Shown: positions 49,359 through 60,689 of the stretch, piece after piece
Position numbering within the stretch: the first letter of the stretch is position 1
Layout: each line of letters opens with the position of its first letter
Source of the DNA: Reticulitermes lucifugus
Taxonomy: Eukaryota; Arthropoda; Insecta; Blattodea; Rhinotermitidae
DNA length: 64,000 nt
Direction of reading: 5' to 3'
NCBI GenBank assembly: GCA_026260175.1
Contig: JAKCWW010000816.1
Coordinates: 25,477 to 89,476, forward strand
Translations under genes and position numbers: made by a program
The notes under the pieces: model-generated
Told to the model about the DNA's origin: nothing
Databases searched by the model: none
Seen by the model: only the letters and a program-made list of their open reading frames with translations

Positions 49359-49648
49359 AATGGTCACATTCAGAAACTAACTCCATTAAATAGTATAATG
49401 TGCATTATGTAGAAGGTGATGAAGGTATATATGTCAGACTTTATTGTGCATTTAAAACGAAAATTCGTCTAACCCCATACTTCTGTCTGAGGAAAATGCA
49501 CTTCAGACTTATGACGTAGCAGAAATTACTGGTACTTGGTATGTAACATGGGTGTACCAATACATGTGATATGGAGCCCAAACAAAAATGTTCGTGCAGT
49601 GTGGTGGTTTCAGGATTCAAACAATTTTATGTTGGCACCATTTATCTG

Positions 49649-49671
49649 ATATATATATATATATATATATT
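49649..49671. repeat. (AT)n microsatellite in shf 3' UTR
   Basis: About eleven AT dinucleotides between the shf stop and its probable poly(A) signal. Confidence 0.9.
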
Positions 49672-49786
49672 GCTCACTAAAGCATGTAATGAAATTATTT
49701 CCATGATATGGTTTCATTAATTTTTGGTTAACACACACCAGAAAAATTTGTGGGATTATTACAAATGTATTTTCTCCAAAATTAGA

Positions 49787-49792
49787 AATAAA
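49787..49792 (+). terminator. Probable shf polyadenylation signal
   Basis: AATAAA in TTAGAAATAAAGAG, about 430 bp after the shf stop codon. No better hexamer was noticed before it. Confidence 0.5.
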
Positions 49793-50224
49793 GAGTTTAC
49801 TAATCTAGGCGTTTTCAGTAATATAAATCCCCAACTGCAAATATGCAAAAATTGGTTCATTGGTCTATACACTGTGGCTTCGCAGAAAAGGTAGACAATG
49901 CAGGCATGGATGCTTTCTGTACTACATATGAGTGAAATGTAAGTGTATGAATAGTGCCATTAAAATAAAATACATAAATCATATCATTCAGTATAATGAC
50001 AACCAAATGTTCAAGGATGGGAGCAGAGCCAACTCCCGATATGTTGTGTATTTTATATATATGATATACAATGGGCAGTGTCAAATGTAATTACAGTGTA
50101 ATTTATCAGCCTTTGTGACAACCTTTTACAGAATCAGACCAGCACTTAATTCTGTAGCACCAATTTCATTCACCATGATCACACTCACTGCATTTCTGTC
50201 CTGGAATGTAGAAATTAGGAGCAG

Positions 50225-50620
50225 AATCTTGGACTAGTGGTTAGCATGCTCGCCACTGGACCCAAGGTTCGCGGGTTCGATCCCGACCAAGGTCGATGAA
50301 TTTTTAAGGGTGATAAAAATCCGGAGCACCACTTCCTTCGGAGGGGAAGTAANNNNNNNNNNNNNNNNNNNNNNNNNNNNNNNNNNNNNNNNNNNNNNNN
50401 NNNNNNNNNNNNNNNNNNNNNNNNNNNNNNNNNNNNNNNNNNNNNNNNNNNNNNNNNNNNNNNNNNNNNNNNNNNNNNNNNNNNNNNNNNNNNNNNNNNN
50501 NNNNNNNNNNNNNNNNNNNNNNNNNNNNNNNNNNNNNNNNNNNNNNNNTAGTAACCTCGGAAAGAGGAGGCCCGAGCCCATATAGGGCTGTTGAGCCATG
50601 GTTATTATTATCTTTAAATA
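50225..50620 (+). mobile_element. tRNA-derived SINE with a 196-N gap
   Basis: Head TGGACTAGTGGTTAGCATGC (A box) and GCGGGTTCGATCCCGACC (B box) at tRNA spacing, then GGTGATAAAAATCCGGAGCA and CTTCCTTCGGAGGGGAAGT. After the gap the 3' end reads GAGGAGGCCCGAGCCCATAT, GGGCTGTTGAGCCATGG and a short TTATTATTA tail. The minus translation GIEPANLGSSGEHAN is familiar from SINE-derived models. The ordered A and B boxes plus body and tail identify a SINE, not a tRNA gene. Confidence 0.85.
50353..50548. other. Assembly gap (196 N)
   Basis: N run inside the SINE body. Confidence 0.98.
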
Positions 50621-51289
50621 CTAGACTTGTTCTAGCATGACTACAGTATCTGTTGATACTACCATACTCATTGCCCAAATATATAAGAGCCAGAATAGCT
50701 GAGTTAGTATGGGCTGTACAAATTGGGTTATTTTATTGCTGGCTGGTACAAGGAATTTTTCTCTTCCTCACAGCATCCAGGCCAGCCATGAAACCCATCC
50801 AGCCTCATGGAAAAAGCAGCTGGGACATAAATTGACCACTCATTTCCATCTAGTGTGGTGATTAAGAATACTTGGAGTTATACCTCCACTCCCCCTATGT
50901 GTTCATGGCTTGGTGTTTAATTAAGCACATATACAACAATACCCTTTTCCCAAATGCATACCGGAATTGTTAAGCAACCAGCTGCCAACAAGTTCATTTC
51001 CAGAACAATAACAACCCATTTAACTATTTTTGTGAATGTCGAAATTTTTCTTGCCTCTGCCTTCATATTGTTATGTCTTCACTGAAAAAGTTTACAGTGT
51101 GAACTGAAAATCTGGTATTCCACTGCCACATCTTCTGGGTAATTAAGGTATGGTAACATTTCTTATTTACGGTGAGTACTTTTTGTAGATATTGTGTCCA
51201 TATGTCCAGATAAAACAACTCCACCCCTGACTATGATTTTGACAACATTGGTTACAGGAAATCTACAATCAGTGTTAAGCCGTGAGGTT

Positions 51290-51480
51290 CCCATGGCAAT
51301 GAGTATCAAGATTACAGTCTTCTGAGGGTGATAGATGGTACAAATGTTTCATATGGCCCTGCTCACTATCTTTAGAGGCATGCCTGTACCCTGATGATGG
51401 AAATGTTGGTACCCATATGCAAAATTATATGGTGTCACTTCTCAGAAGGCTGTAATGTTTACACTGACAGTTGCTAAGGG
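51290..51480. mobile_element. Foldback MITE, GGAGGCAGCAG family (divergent)
   Basis: TACAGTCTTCTGAGGGTGAT.. AGATGGTACAAATGTTTC on the left; GATGATGGAAATGTTGGTAC.. ATGGTGTCACTTCTCAGAAG and GCTGTAATGTTTACAC on the right. Most of the inner core is lost. Confidence 0.5.
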
Positions 51481-51904
51481 AATTACATCTTTAGCCCTTT
51501 AAGTGTGCCAACCCACTGGCAAATATACTACTTTCATGAATTCAGCCTTTTGTGACATACTGTACACTTTCCACCCATGTTTGTTTTACAATATTATATG
51601 CACTAATATAGCATCTAGAACTTTGCCTGCAAGTCCTTATCACAATGTCTTTAGGTTTCTGTATCACAGCATGAAGTGTTCGTAATGTATTTTCTTAATA
51701 GCTCATATGCAATGCATTTATCAGAATCAAGGGAATAATACAAATGTTCTATATTCAAAATTGTATGATGAGATATTGTACAACTGCAGTAAATTAACAT
51801 TTAGGTGCTATTTAGTTATTTCTTTATTTATTTTTTGTAAGTTTAACAATGCTATCAACAGCAGAGACTATATGGCATCAAATGATAGGATTATTAATCA
51901 GCAA

Positions 51905-52100
51905 TGAACTGGAAAGGATGTAGAAGTGGCTGTGGCTGAGTTTGATGTATCTTCCTGGAGATTGCCAGAAGGGACTGAGGGAAACAATGTAATACCTCAG
52001 GGCAGCCAGTGTGTGGTCCAAGATTTGAACCTGTGACCTGAATATGAAACAGGGGGCTAACCATTCAGCAGAGACATTCACTGTTGCTGGGGGCAAACTT
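51905..52100 (-). repeat. tRNA-derived SINE, copy 2 of family at 11600-11835
   Basis: On the minus strand GAATGGTTAGCCCCCTGTTT, then CACAGGTTCAAATCTTGG as B box. The body shares block order with 11600-11835, ending CAGCCACTTCTACATCC. Confidence 0.6.
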
Positions 52101-52599
52101 TTCCAAATGTCAGGTGTAAATACAGCACATTAACAGTTAAACTACTTATTGCTGCCATCCTGTTGGTATTTCAGACATTAAGACTAGTATTTCTTAAAAA
52201 AATTAACTATTCAGTTTTAGAAAAAATCTAGATGATGCAGAACTGTGCACATGTAAAGAGCTGTGATGAGCAATTAAGTAACTTTGCATGATTTATGTTG
52301 TGAGATCTGAAGTTCTCAAAACAGTGAATTTTTAGATTACAGTCTGTGGCAATGTGATGTGTGTAGTTTTTTTTTAGCTGTGTGTCATCCCAGAAAACAG
52401 TAATTGTAAGACATCTAGCTCATATCCAGGAGCTCTTTCAATGTAGGGTCAAAGGGTCAGCAGTCTTGATTTCCAGAATTTCAGTTGTTAATCCTTTAAT
52501 CTTGCTCAGACCATAGACATATTAGTGGGTGCATGTACGCAGGACTGTATGTATTGTGATTCTTTATCACCACTCTATATTCAGTAACCATTAACCTTG

Positions 52600-52800
52600 T
52601 GAGAATTGAGGTTTTTATGACTATGAAAGATAGCCATCTTCTAGGTTGTGACCTTGTGTAGTCTTGTAGATGTCTATAATGTTTCAGAGGAACCTCGTGC
52701 TTTTATCATCCGGGTTGATGATAATGGAGGCAGTAGATTCTTCTCAGACTGGTACACATCTACCAGGCTACACATTGTCACATGCCAGAAGATGATTAAT
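52600..52800. mobile_element. Foldback MITE, GGAGGCAGCAG family
   Basis: CTTCTAGGTTGTGACCTTGT.. TAGATGTCTATAATGTTTCA.. GAGGAACC on the left; GATAATGGAGGCAGTAGATT.. GGTACACATCTACCAGGCTA and CACATGCCAGAAGATG on the right. The flanking AAGATAGCCATCTTC-like start shows the family outer end. It is followed directly by an (AT)n run. Confidence 0.75.
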
Positions 52801-52805
52801 ATCAT

Positions 52806-52808
<3 letters not shown>

Positions 52809-52842
<34 letters not shown>
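52809..52842. repeat. (AT)n microsatellite
   Basis: About seventeen AT dinucleotides abutting the foldback MITE. Confidence 0.9.
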
Positions 52843-52844
<2 letters not shown>

Positions 52845-53168
52845 TAGTAAAGGTACGAATATCTCATGCTGAAGCACTAGACAGGAGTGAGTTTCCAGCA
52901 TCATGCTCTGGCTGTTATTTACCAGGGAAAGACCCCTCATAATACCCAAAAAGGCAGAGTAGATAGACCCCAGAGTAATTGTATATCATAGCACCATTCT
53001 TATCATAGGATGGACATTCTGTGCCATGTTGAATGTCAAAAGGGGACTAAGAATAGAAGACCCAGAGCACTTGTATAAATTACTCATTGAGACACAAGGA
53101 AAAATTAAGCGTGGATGTCCACTGCTAATAATAATCATGTTTCGGCTTTAAAATCCTGATACCTAGAC

Positions 53169-53703
53169 CAGTGGTGAGCAACCTTTTGGGTATGTGGGCC
53201 AAATCAAAAGAAAAAAAATGTTTGCAGGTCACATTATAAATAATGCTCTTTTTCTTTTACTTTTGTATCATTAATGATAATACTCTGTCTTCAATAGTGT
53301 CAATATTGGGGTGGTAAAATTTATTTGATATTAATCTTAAAAAAGCTGAATTAATATACAAAATTGAAAGTAATGGACTATGACTGAAACAACAAGAAAG
53401 AGGCAGAGACTTGTATGACACAAGAACCCTGAAACTTGCTCTGTTGTCAAGTACTGACATTTAGACACCACTTTACTTTGTGGTTTTAAACCTATAAGCA
53501 ATGAAAGCAAGTAGCACGATTGTTACTTTTACGTGAGATGAAGCTTCTGTTTATACTGTGGTATTGAAAGTATGTTGTCTTGTCAATAATACAGCATATA
53601 ACTGAATAATATTTTTGTATGAATGCAGACAAAATAATTATTCACTGTGTTTTGTATCTTTATGTTTCTAAATTAGGTTGCGGGCTGCATTTTCTCATCC
53701 CTG
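53169..53703. mobile_element. hAT-type non-autonomous DNA transposon
   Basis: The left end reads CAGTGGTGAGCAACCTTTTG and the right end, read inward, CAGGGATGAGAAAATGCAGC, both running into GGGCC / GCCCGC blocks. Flanking octamers ACCTAGAC (53161-53168) and ATCTATAC (53704-53711) match at six of eight positions, as expected for an aged hAT 8-bp duplication. The interior is AT-rich with no transposase. Confidence 0.8.
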
Positions 53704-54599
53704 ATCTATACATTTCAAGTGCATGTGCATGTAACAGTTGGATCTGTACTATACTACTGACTGTCACAACCACACACTCAGTATGATCAGCACCTTAAGT
53801 CTCAAACAGTGCCCAATAAAGACATGTTCAATAAATCAGAGTTAATTTCCTCCTGAAGTGTTTGTTACTATATCTGCTTCATATAAAACTAGTGTGTTTA
53901 CCCATGGATTGGCAAATAAAGGACAATTAACAATTTTTTATTCATAATCAAACAGAAAATATCAAGCAGTTGTAGACTAAGAAACACAGTCATACAGAAC
54001 TTGACTTTGATTAATGAGAAGATTGTGTTATTGACCTTTATAATTTTCAGCACATATTTTGAGTTGAAACCCTGCCATCACTTAAAACTGGTCCTTGACT
54101 TGCTATTTGATGAAGACTTTAATATTACTGTTTTTGGCACATAATATGGCAGCATATAGGTGTCCATGAGAAAGAAATAGGCTCTTCAAGACAAATCCTA
54201 ACATGTTTGAATATCTGACACTTTGATTTTTTTTATGGTCACTGTGAATGCTGGTACTATTGGAGCTCCTAAAAAAATTTGGGGAGGTGCAAAGACAACA
54301 CCTTTTGCCAACATGGTTACAAGATTATCATAAAAGCAAACAAAATAAATGAGTCTTAATAGTCTTGAAACCAAAGAGTTCCTTTGGTGAGGGAGGGAGG
54401 CTGAAGCCCAGTACCCACTCTCTCGCCATTTGGTGCGCCCTTGATTGCCATTAAAAGTGTTTTCATTAGGCCTATACGGCATAGATACAGCTGCAAGTTC
54501 ACATTATTTAGTCTAAATTGGTTTCCTGAATATATGCAAGCCATTATTTCTCATCACATTTCAACCGCACCTGAAGTAGTCACGAGCAATATACAATAA

Positions 54600-55260
54600 A
54601 CCGACATAAAACTGAGTTTCCTGAAAGTAATATATTTAAATTGTACCGAAATCCCTCGTCTTGTCCTTAGGCGGGGCTTCGAATCGTAAAAATTACCCTA
54701 TTTTGATACTAGATGTCAGTCGTGTTCATTTTCTCACCAATCACTGAGCGCCATTTTTTATAGACATGCAGGAGATGAATCGATGAGTCAGTAAATGAAT
54801 ACTGTTGTGGTATTGAGGTAAGCATTAGTACCTGATAGTATGTGTTTTACGTTACGTATAATGATGAAGAATGCATATTATTACACGAATACTTTGAAAT
54901 TGCGCCATGTACACTGTAATTTTGCATCGTCTGCTAAAGTATCTTCCGCGCAGACTCGGGCAAAATGGCGACCGTGAATATTTTGTTGTGCTTTTCCTTG
55001 GAAAGTAAGGATTCGATCGATATTCGTACATGTCGGCAGGATTTTTTAGGTAGAAGTGTTTTCCTAACCTGGTGTTGCCGTTGAACAGTTCTGAGGTGAA
55101 ATAGATGTCCAGAGTGTTGCCAGTGGTTACGATTCTTGTGGAACAACAATCAGAGACATGTTTTCGTGTTGAAATGGCCCTCCCTACACGCAGGTGCGTA
55201 CGCAGCCGTAGTCTCCGAATTTTAACTGGGCCTGCTCAGTGTTGTACCGCGCTTTTCTTG
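54600..55260 (+). promoter_or_regulatory. CpG-richer stretch, possible ewg promoter / 5' exon
   Basis: CpG frequency rises here (TTAGGCGGGGCTTCGAATCG, TCTTCCGCGCAGACTCGGGC, CAGGTGCGTACGCAGCCGTA). AAAATGGCGACC at about 54962 resembles a YY1-type ATGGCG promoter element. ATTGAG|GTAAGC near 54818 is a usable donor. It lies about 5 kb upstream of the first ewg coding exon in the right orientation. Linking it to ewg is inference. Confidence 0.35.
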
Positions 55261-56759
55261 CTACCGTTGATTACTTTCAGTTTTTTTCTTGAACTGCAAT
55301 GTTACATATGCACCAACCTACACGTACCCATCATGTAAGCCTGTGCAATGTGAGGTCATAATAGGCATTGGCTTAAATTTGTTCTGGATATTGAGGGTGG
55401 CCATATTTCGAAGTCCTTAGGCCTGTGCACCCTCTAATGTAGATCGAAGCATCCACATTAACATATACAGTGATAGGTTTTTTGGTTACAAAATCGTAAT
55501 ACTTTATGTGATTTTTAATTAGGATAATGCCTAAATTTAAGCTTGTACGAGCAACCGTGAACGTAAGTGCATTGAGTGAGATATATACAGGTTGCATCCC
55601 ATAGTTCCTTGCTAGTGGGAGGTTTCTAAATTATTGATTTTCAGAATGACATCATATGAAGATATATCGGTCAATATAAGTAGACTGCTTCGTATGAGGT
55701 GGATGATGAAACAATGCAAAATGTAACTTCCTTCATGTCTGAACCATCCGTACAACCAGTTTGAAAAGTCTTTTAATTATATTCACTGCATCTTTAAAAA
55801 TTGTCAGCCTGATTTGAAAGTCATAGCTCCCTTGTACTATAAAATAGTGCCCAAAGCTTCGAACGTTTTAATTGCAACAGTCGCTATGGATTGCTTACAT
55901 TATAGAAAATACAGCATGTTACTTTGTTTTGTTGCTTATCGATTACTAGATGGACAGAAAAAAATTGAAGTATACAGCAAGGACTTTGGTTGCAGTAATG
56001 TCTTCCAAATTTCAAAGATGATTTTGTAGCAGGAACTTTGTCAAAACCAAATTTGCCACCAACAGATCAATTTTAACAAGGTTTATTAATGAGTTGTATT
56101 AAAAATGAATAGGGCTTAAAAGGGGCACTATTGCACGTTTTTTCCCTTCCTTCACTTATTAGGGGGTAAAAAATTAAGAGAGACTCTTGCAGTGCACATT
56201 GTTGGAAGTGAAATTGATTGCAGATAATATAATTACAAAAGTTCTAATTGATCTCACTCTTAGCACAGTAAACAGCAGAATGTCAACATAGGGTTTGCTG
56301 TTCAAATGTGCCCCATTAGGCAGCACATTAAAACAACCATGGGGCGCTTTTGGACAGTTGCTCCTCATAATAAAAATGCCATTATTAATACAAATAGGTT
56401 GAAGTGTGTTTTTCATTTTAATACTAAGATAAAACAAACTAAAATTCAAGAACAAGGCAAACTGAGAAATGTATCCCATTTTTTAAGTTTGAAAAGTCCA
56501 CTGTTAAACATGATAGTTGCTCTTTCTTTCAGTCCTTCCTGATGACTGGTTTTGGTAAGTTGGAAACATTGTTATTCACAGAAACAGGCATCGGGGAAGT
56601 TAAATTTTTCACTGTTATTCTTCCTTTTCAAAAAGTTTGCAACACATTATTCTGACTCATGGTTTTTCTGCTCAACTTGTTCAGTGAAATACAAGTGTTG
56701 TTTCTTGCTCATAAATTTAACCAAGACATAGACATTTATTTGATTGTCATCAATCTAGA

Positions 56760-58160
56760 CATCATCAATGATTATTTGGTCAGCATTTTCTCAGTACCTT
56801 CCACAGACAAGGATCATTTTCACTACCTGTATTGAAGTTTTCGGCAGAGATATCCTCACTGCTTGTATCCAAGTCCTCGTCAGAAAGTATTTTTCTTGTC
56901 TTCCCTTTTCGTAAGCTTTGTTTGATAATCCTTCTTCACATCTCATCATCTTAAGTCTTAAGCCCCAATCTGGTTTTTTTTCTGGAGTTTCCATAAGAAT
57001 TTAGGACTTACCTGCCTTTCTTCCCTTAACAGTTTCTTTTCTCTCAGGAGCTTTTGGATAAGGCTGCACTGACTCTGGTGTTGGAACACTAGGCCTATGT
57101 CAAGATGTCTGTGACATCAACATAATTAGAAGGACCCACTGCTGGTGAGATGGTGTGTACTACACTGATGGAAGAGCTGTCTAGTAAATTTATGACATTA
57201 GGACCATGAGAATGGCCCACTAGTGCAGAGGGTGTTGTTTCCAACTACAAGGGATGCATCTGTTGTGGGGGAAGCAGCTGTTTAATGAACCATTGAACTG
57301 CTAAGTTTATGTTCTTTTTATGGCTTGTCTGTCATGGTAGAAGTTGCAGAAATCCTCATCGATGAACACAGTGGTGTCAGGAGGCCACACTCCTGTTTTT
57401 TTGAAGCTGGCTGTTATGTTTGCTTGAGTAAATGTGAGGCCAGATGCATCTCGGATAATACGAGGAAGGTTCTGTATTGAAATTATTCTTCCTGGATTTG
57501 TTTTTGTGCCACTTGCATTTTGAATGGCCCAATCACTGCTACATCCAGTGGCTGGAAGCAGTGCAATGAGGTGGGAAGGTACTCATGACAGTGCCATTAT
57601 CTCCACAATAAAGTGTTGCATTAAGTTTCATTATTGTCGGGAAGGACCAGTAAGGGGTCTTCTTTGCTAGAGTGAGTGTTTTCTTAATGTGCTCCAGCAC
57701 TCTTAAAAATAGGGGACCTATCATCATCCACTTGTTGGGCAATTTGCCAGACCATGACTTTGTTTTGGTGTGTTGATCATTAGGGCATCATGCATTCTAG
57801 CACAAGAGAAAACAAAAGCAGGTAGTAGAACATTTCAAATAAACAACACCAAGTGTTCAATCTGACACAACCTGTGTCAGTTGTGTCAGATGGAACACTT
57901 GGTGTTGTTTATTTGAATCTGTACACACAGCAGGATGGATAACGTCAGATTTATCGGTAGAACATTTTCTGTTGCAGTGATGATAGTGCAGACTGTTACC
58001 AGTTGGCCTGTCTCTGTGAATACCACATGTCCAAATTGCTTGACTCTGTGTGAGCCATAATATGCAGTGCCTGAATGACAGTTGTCATACCCGTTTCATC
58101 AAGGTTGTAGATCTGCTTGCCAGTGAATTTGAACTTTACACAAAGGTTGTTTTAGCTATT
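56760..58160 (-). pseudogene. pogo/Tigger-like DDE transposase remnant
   Basis: On the minus strand, across several frames, the order is KFTGKQIYNLDETGMTTV (first catalytic Asp), QLVTVCTIITATENVL, LPAFVFSCARMHDALM, then the second acidic position PLLVLPDNNET and a CFQPLDVAVIGPFK block. After these come a FIDEDF-like C-terminal stretch and an acidic tail. This is the domain order of DDE_1 (pogo/Tigger/CENP-B-like) transposases. Stops, frameshifts and a nested insertion make it inactive. The N-terminal HTH region was not recognised above 58160, so it may be 5'-truncated. Confidence 0.82.
57836..57956. mobile_element. 121-bp insertion with a 38-bp-arm hairpin, inside the transposase pseudogene
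   Basis: Flanked by the 11-bp direct repeat GTAGAACATTT (57825-57835 and 57957-57967). Across the site, removing insert plus one copy restores the open reading TATENVL-LPAFVF, so the host sequence was interrupted. A hairpin, 57834-57871 paired with 57880-57917 with one mismatch and an 8-base loop CTGTGTCA, fills the left two thirds. The right third (AATCTGTACACACAGCAGGA onward) is not palindromic. Confidence 0.85.
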
Positions 58161-59249
58161 CTGGAAATGTGTGACATTTAACTTTTGGATCCTTCATCTA
58201 CATCCTCTTCTCACTTTTATTTTGTACATTTATACCACCCCAACTCTGAAACCAAATAGGAATATATAAAACAGTAATATTTAGACATTTCTTTAGAAAT
58301 GTATTAAAAATTTACATCACATTTAAAATACAAAACTTTAAACAAAATATTTAAAAATTTTACATGTATATTATATGTTACTGTTTCATCTACAGAAATG
58401 GAAAAATAGGCTGAATTAAAATGAAGTGGTAGTGTTGAATATGTTCATATCATCTCCAGACACCTCATTCATATCTGCTTCAAATTACACCATTTAATAA
58501 GAACAGAATGAAGAGGTGGCAGTTGGATAACATTCTTTTGGTCTACACTTCTATTAAGAAGAACCATTAAAATACTTACCAAGCAGTCAGTAAAGAAGTT
58601 CTGCAGTGATGAACAGAAGACAACAAAAGCTCACGTTGCAAAAAAAATAAATTCGCACAAGTGTTCTCATTTGCCTTAAAACAATTTATTAAGTGTTTAT
58701 GTAAATTCACTGTAATTTCTTCTGCAATTGCTAATATGAATTTTGGAATTTACCGTGAATGTTCCAGGTGCACACATCAGCTAGAGTTCTGCAGCGACAG
58801 TTCATCTTTAAAATTCATAGACCCAAGACTTAAACACAGTCATTGAAATGAATACTTAAGAGTACTGAAGCTATTCAGATTCCAGGTATAGATATTAGTA
58901 GTAAGTGTAGTTCTGAAGTTGTAGTTTTATGCTGGTCAGTGCTAAAACCATATAGAACAGTATCCTGTTTCATAGTGCATGCTTATCCATGTTGTAAATG
59001 GAAGTTAGCTATAAAGTTTTGTTAAATTGCCGGTATGTTATACATGAAGATGTAATGTGTCTCCTGCCATTGGAGCAGTATGTATACTGCAATTAATCTT
59101 CCATGGTCACAAGTCGTAAAAGCAGGTGGTATAGAAATTGTAGGAATGATGTGGAGCCAAATATAGGTAATTGAAATTAAAGTCCAGTTCAAATGGAGCA
59201 GAGGAAAGGGTAAAGTTGTCCCTGTCCTTAATTAGGGACTATGCCATGA

Positions 59250-59465
59250 AGATATTCGGAGGAGTGGAGGTACAGCTGCACACATTTTTAACCCCAACAG
59301 TGGATGAAGGTAAGTGGTGAGCTTCATGTCCTGGCCACTTTTGGCTGCCCAGAGCTGATCTGGAAGCTTTGAAGAATAGAAAATTTTTTCCAGATGTTGG
59401 AAGGTGAGCCCTTATACCATTTGTTGAGCTGTAGCCTGGCCACTGTGCTGACCAAGGAGAATGCA
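59250..59465 (-). repeat. tRNA-derived SINE copy (same family as 7555-7812)
   Basis: Blocks GGAGGTACAGCTGCACACAT, CCTGGCCACTTTTGGCTGCC, GATCTGGAAGCTTTGAAGAA and CCAGATGTTGGAAGGTGAGC match the 7.5-kb copy in order. Confidence 0.5.
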
Positions 59466-60017
59466 TTTATTGTGCCTGGAGGATACGAGACAATTTTGAT
59501 TACAAAACCTGAAGTAGGAGACTGGTTGGGTTACCTGCGTGTAGATGGGAAAATTTGATTAAACTTTGTATTAAGAAAAGGGGTGAAGCTGTGAATTGGG
59601 TTGAAGTGGCTCAAGTAGGATTTAGTGGTAGGCCTTAATTATGACAATGGTAACTTTCAGATTCCATATCAAGGGATTGTCTTATTCAAGTGAATGGCAT
59701 GAGCTGCCCAGCTACATCATAATTCTTACCAGTTTTATTTGGTGTGAAAGAAAAGACAGGACTGAGTGAATTAAACCCTGAAGTGGGTTTCAACTAATGT
59801 ACCAGGGATATAATTTGTAGGTTACAGGTCTATTTGGCATTTGCCAGTCATACCAGTTTACTAGTTGACACAGCATCATCCCAGAAGAACTGGATCTTCA
59901 GCTGTATTTTTCATGACATATCTCATAGTGGAATATTTTTATCCTTAGGTTTGCTAAAAAAAAAAGTTTTCCATTCTTTGAAGTTCTGTACTGTGTTTCA
60001 CATTTCCCTAGGCACTA

Positions 60018-60216
60018 ATGGTCACCATAATGAATACGTCTAGTGGTGATTCACTGGCGATTGCAGTTGGCACAAGTAGCTCATCAATAAATCACATGGT
60101 ATCAGACGATGACGATGGGTGTCCCTCTTCGCCAGGATCAGCCCAGTTTGATGAGGGAGGAGACCTTATGGCGGCGGCAATGGGCGATGAAGTGACCGCC
60201 CAGCTCGCTGCTGCAG
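60018..60216 (+). CDS. ewg: Erect wing / NRF-1 transcription factor, first coding exon only
   Basis: The exon encodes MVTIMNTSSGDSLAIAVG, then SDDDDGCPSSPGSAQFDEGG and GDEVTAQLAAAG. The last block matches the conserved N-terminus of NRF-1-family proteins (acidic SPSSP region, then DEVTAHLAAAGPVG before the DNA-binding domain). Acceptor TTCCCTAG at 60011, donor CAG|GTTGGC at 60217, leaving one base of the next Gly codon. Two in-frame ATGs (60018 and 60030) are possible starts; the first is chosen as the longer. Known: NRF-1 binds GCGCATGCGC-type sites; fly Ewg acts in nervous-system and flight-muscle development and in Wingless signalling. The DNA-binding domain exons lie beyond 64000. The exon is GC-richer than its flanks. 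Confidence 0.88.
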
Positions 60217-60419
60217 GTTGGCAAAATGAACATGGTGATTTCACTTTGCTTTGTTTTTGCTTTATTTTATAGGGGTTAGTGTATATTATTTATCACTATT
60301 TTAAGGATTTAATGCCAACCCTGTTTTACATGTATGCAGTTTATTACATTAGAACTTGTGTACTCTCATAAATAATATTAATGCAACAATACTCTGTTTA
60401 CCCATTCAATTGCAAAATC

Positions 60420-60600
60420 CTTTTTGAGAGAAGAACAGGGAGTGGGGTATTTGAGAAGGAAAATGGTGAAGGTAATATTTAGGCCCAGGAGATGAAGGTA
60501 TGGAAGAAGGGAGACAGTAATGTACAAAGACATTCACAGTCTGTTATTGATGCTGTCAAGGCCAAGTCAAGAGACATGAGGTGGGCAGGACATATCACAG
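60420..60600 (+). repeat. LINE ORF2 C-terminal fragment
   Basis: Broken frames read LREEQGVGYLRRKMVKVIF then RPRR, IHSLLL and QETMRWAGHITGI, the LRVFE..IFGPKRDE..RRMRWAGHVARM order of the LINE tails at 28245 and 46310. Confidence 0.7.
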
Positions 60601-60689
60601 GAATTCATGCTGCCACTTCAGGGATTAACATGAACTACTGGTGCATTTTGAAGGTTTTATATTAATTTTATTACGCACGTTCACAAAAT

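Larger units (their letters stand above)
49800..54600. other. Intergenic region between shf and ewg
   Basis: No conserved exon seen on either strand. It contains a gapped SINE, a second SINE, two foldback MITEs and a hAT element (listed). The rest is AT-rich and featureless by eye. Confidence 0.6.

Noticed and set aside
50225-50300. Possible tRNA gene on the plus strand
   Set aside because: Same reasoning: a SINE body and 3' tail continue beyond the tRNA-like part on both sides of the N gap.
52648-52872. 74-codon frame reading MTLCSLVDVYNVSEEPR
   Set aside because: It is the translation of a foldback MITE, of a type that often yields false gene models.
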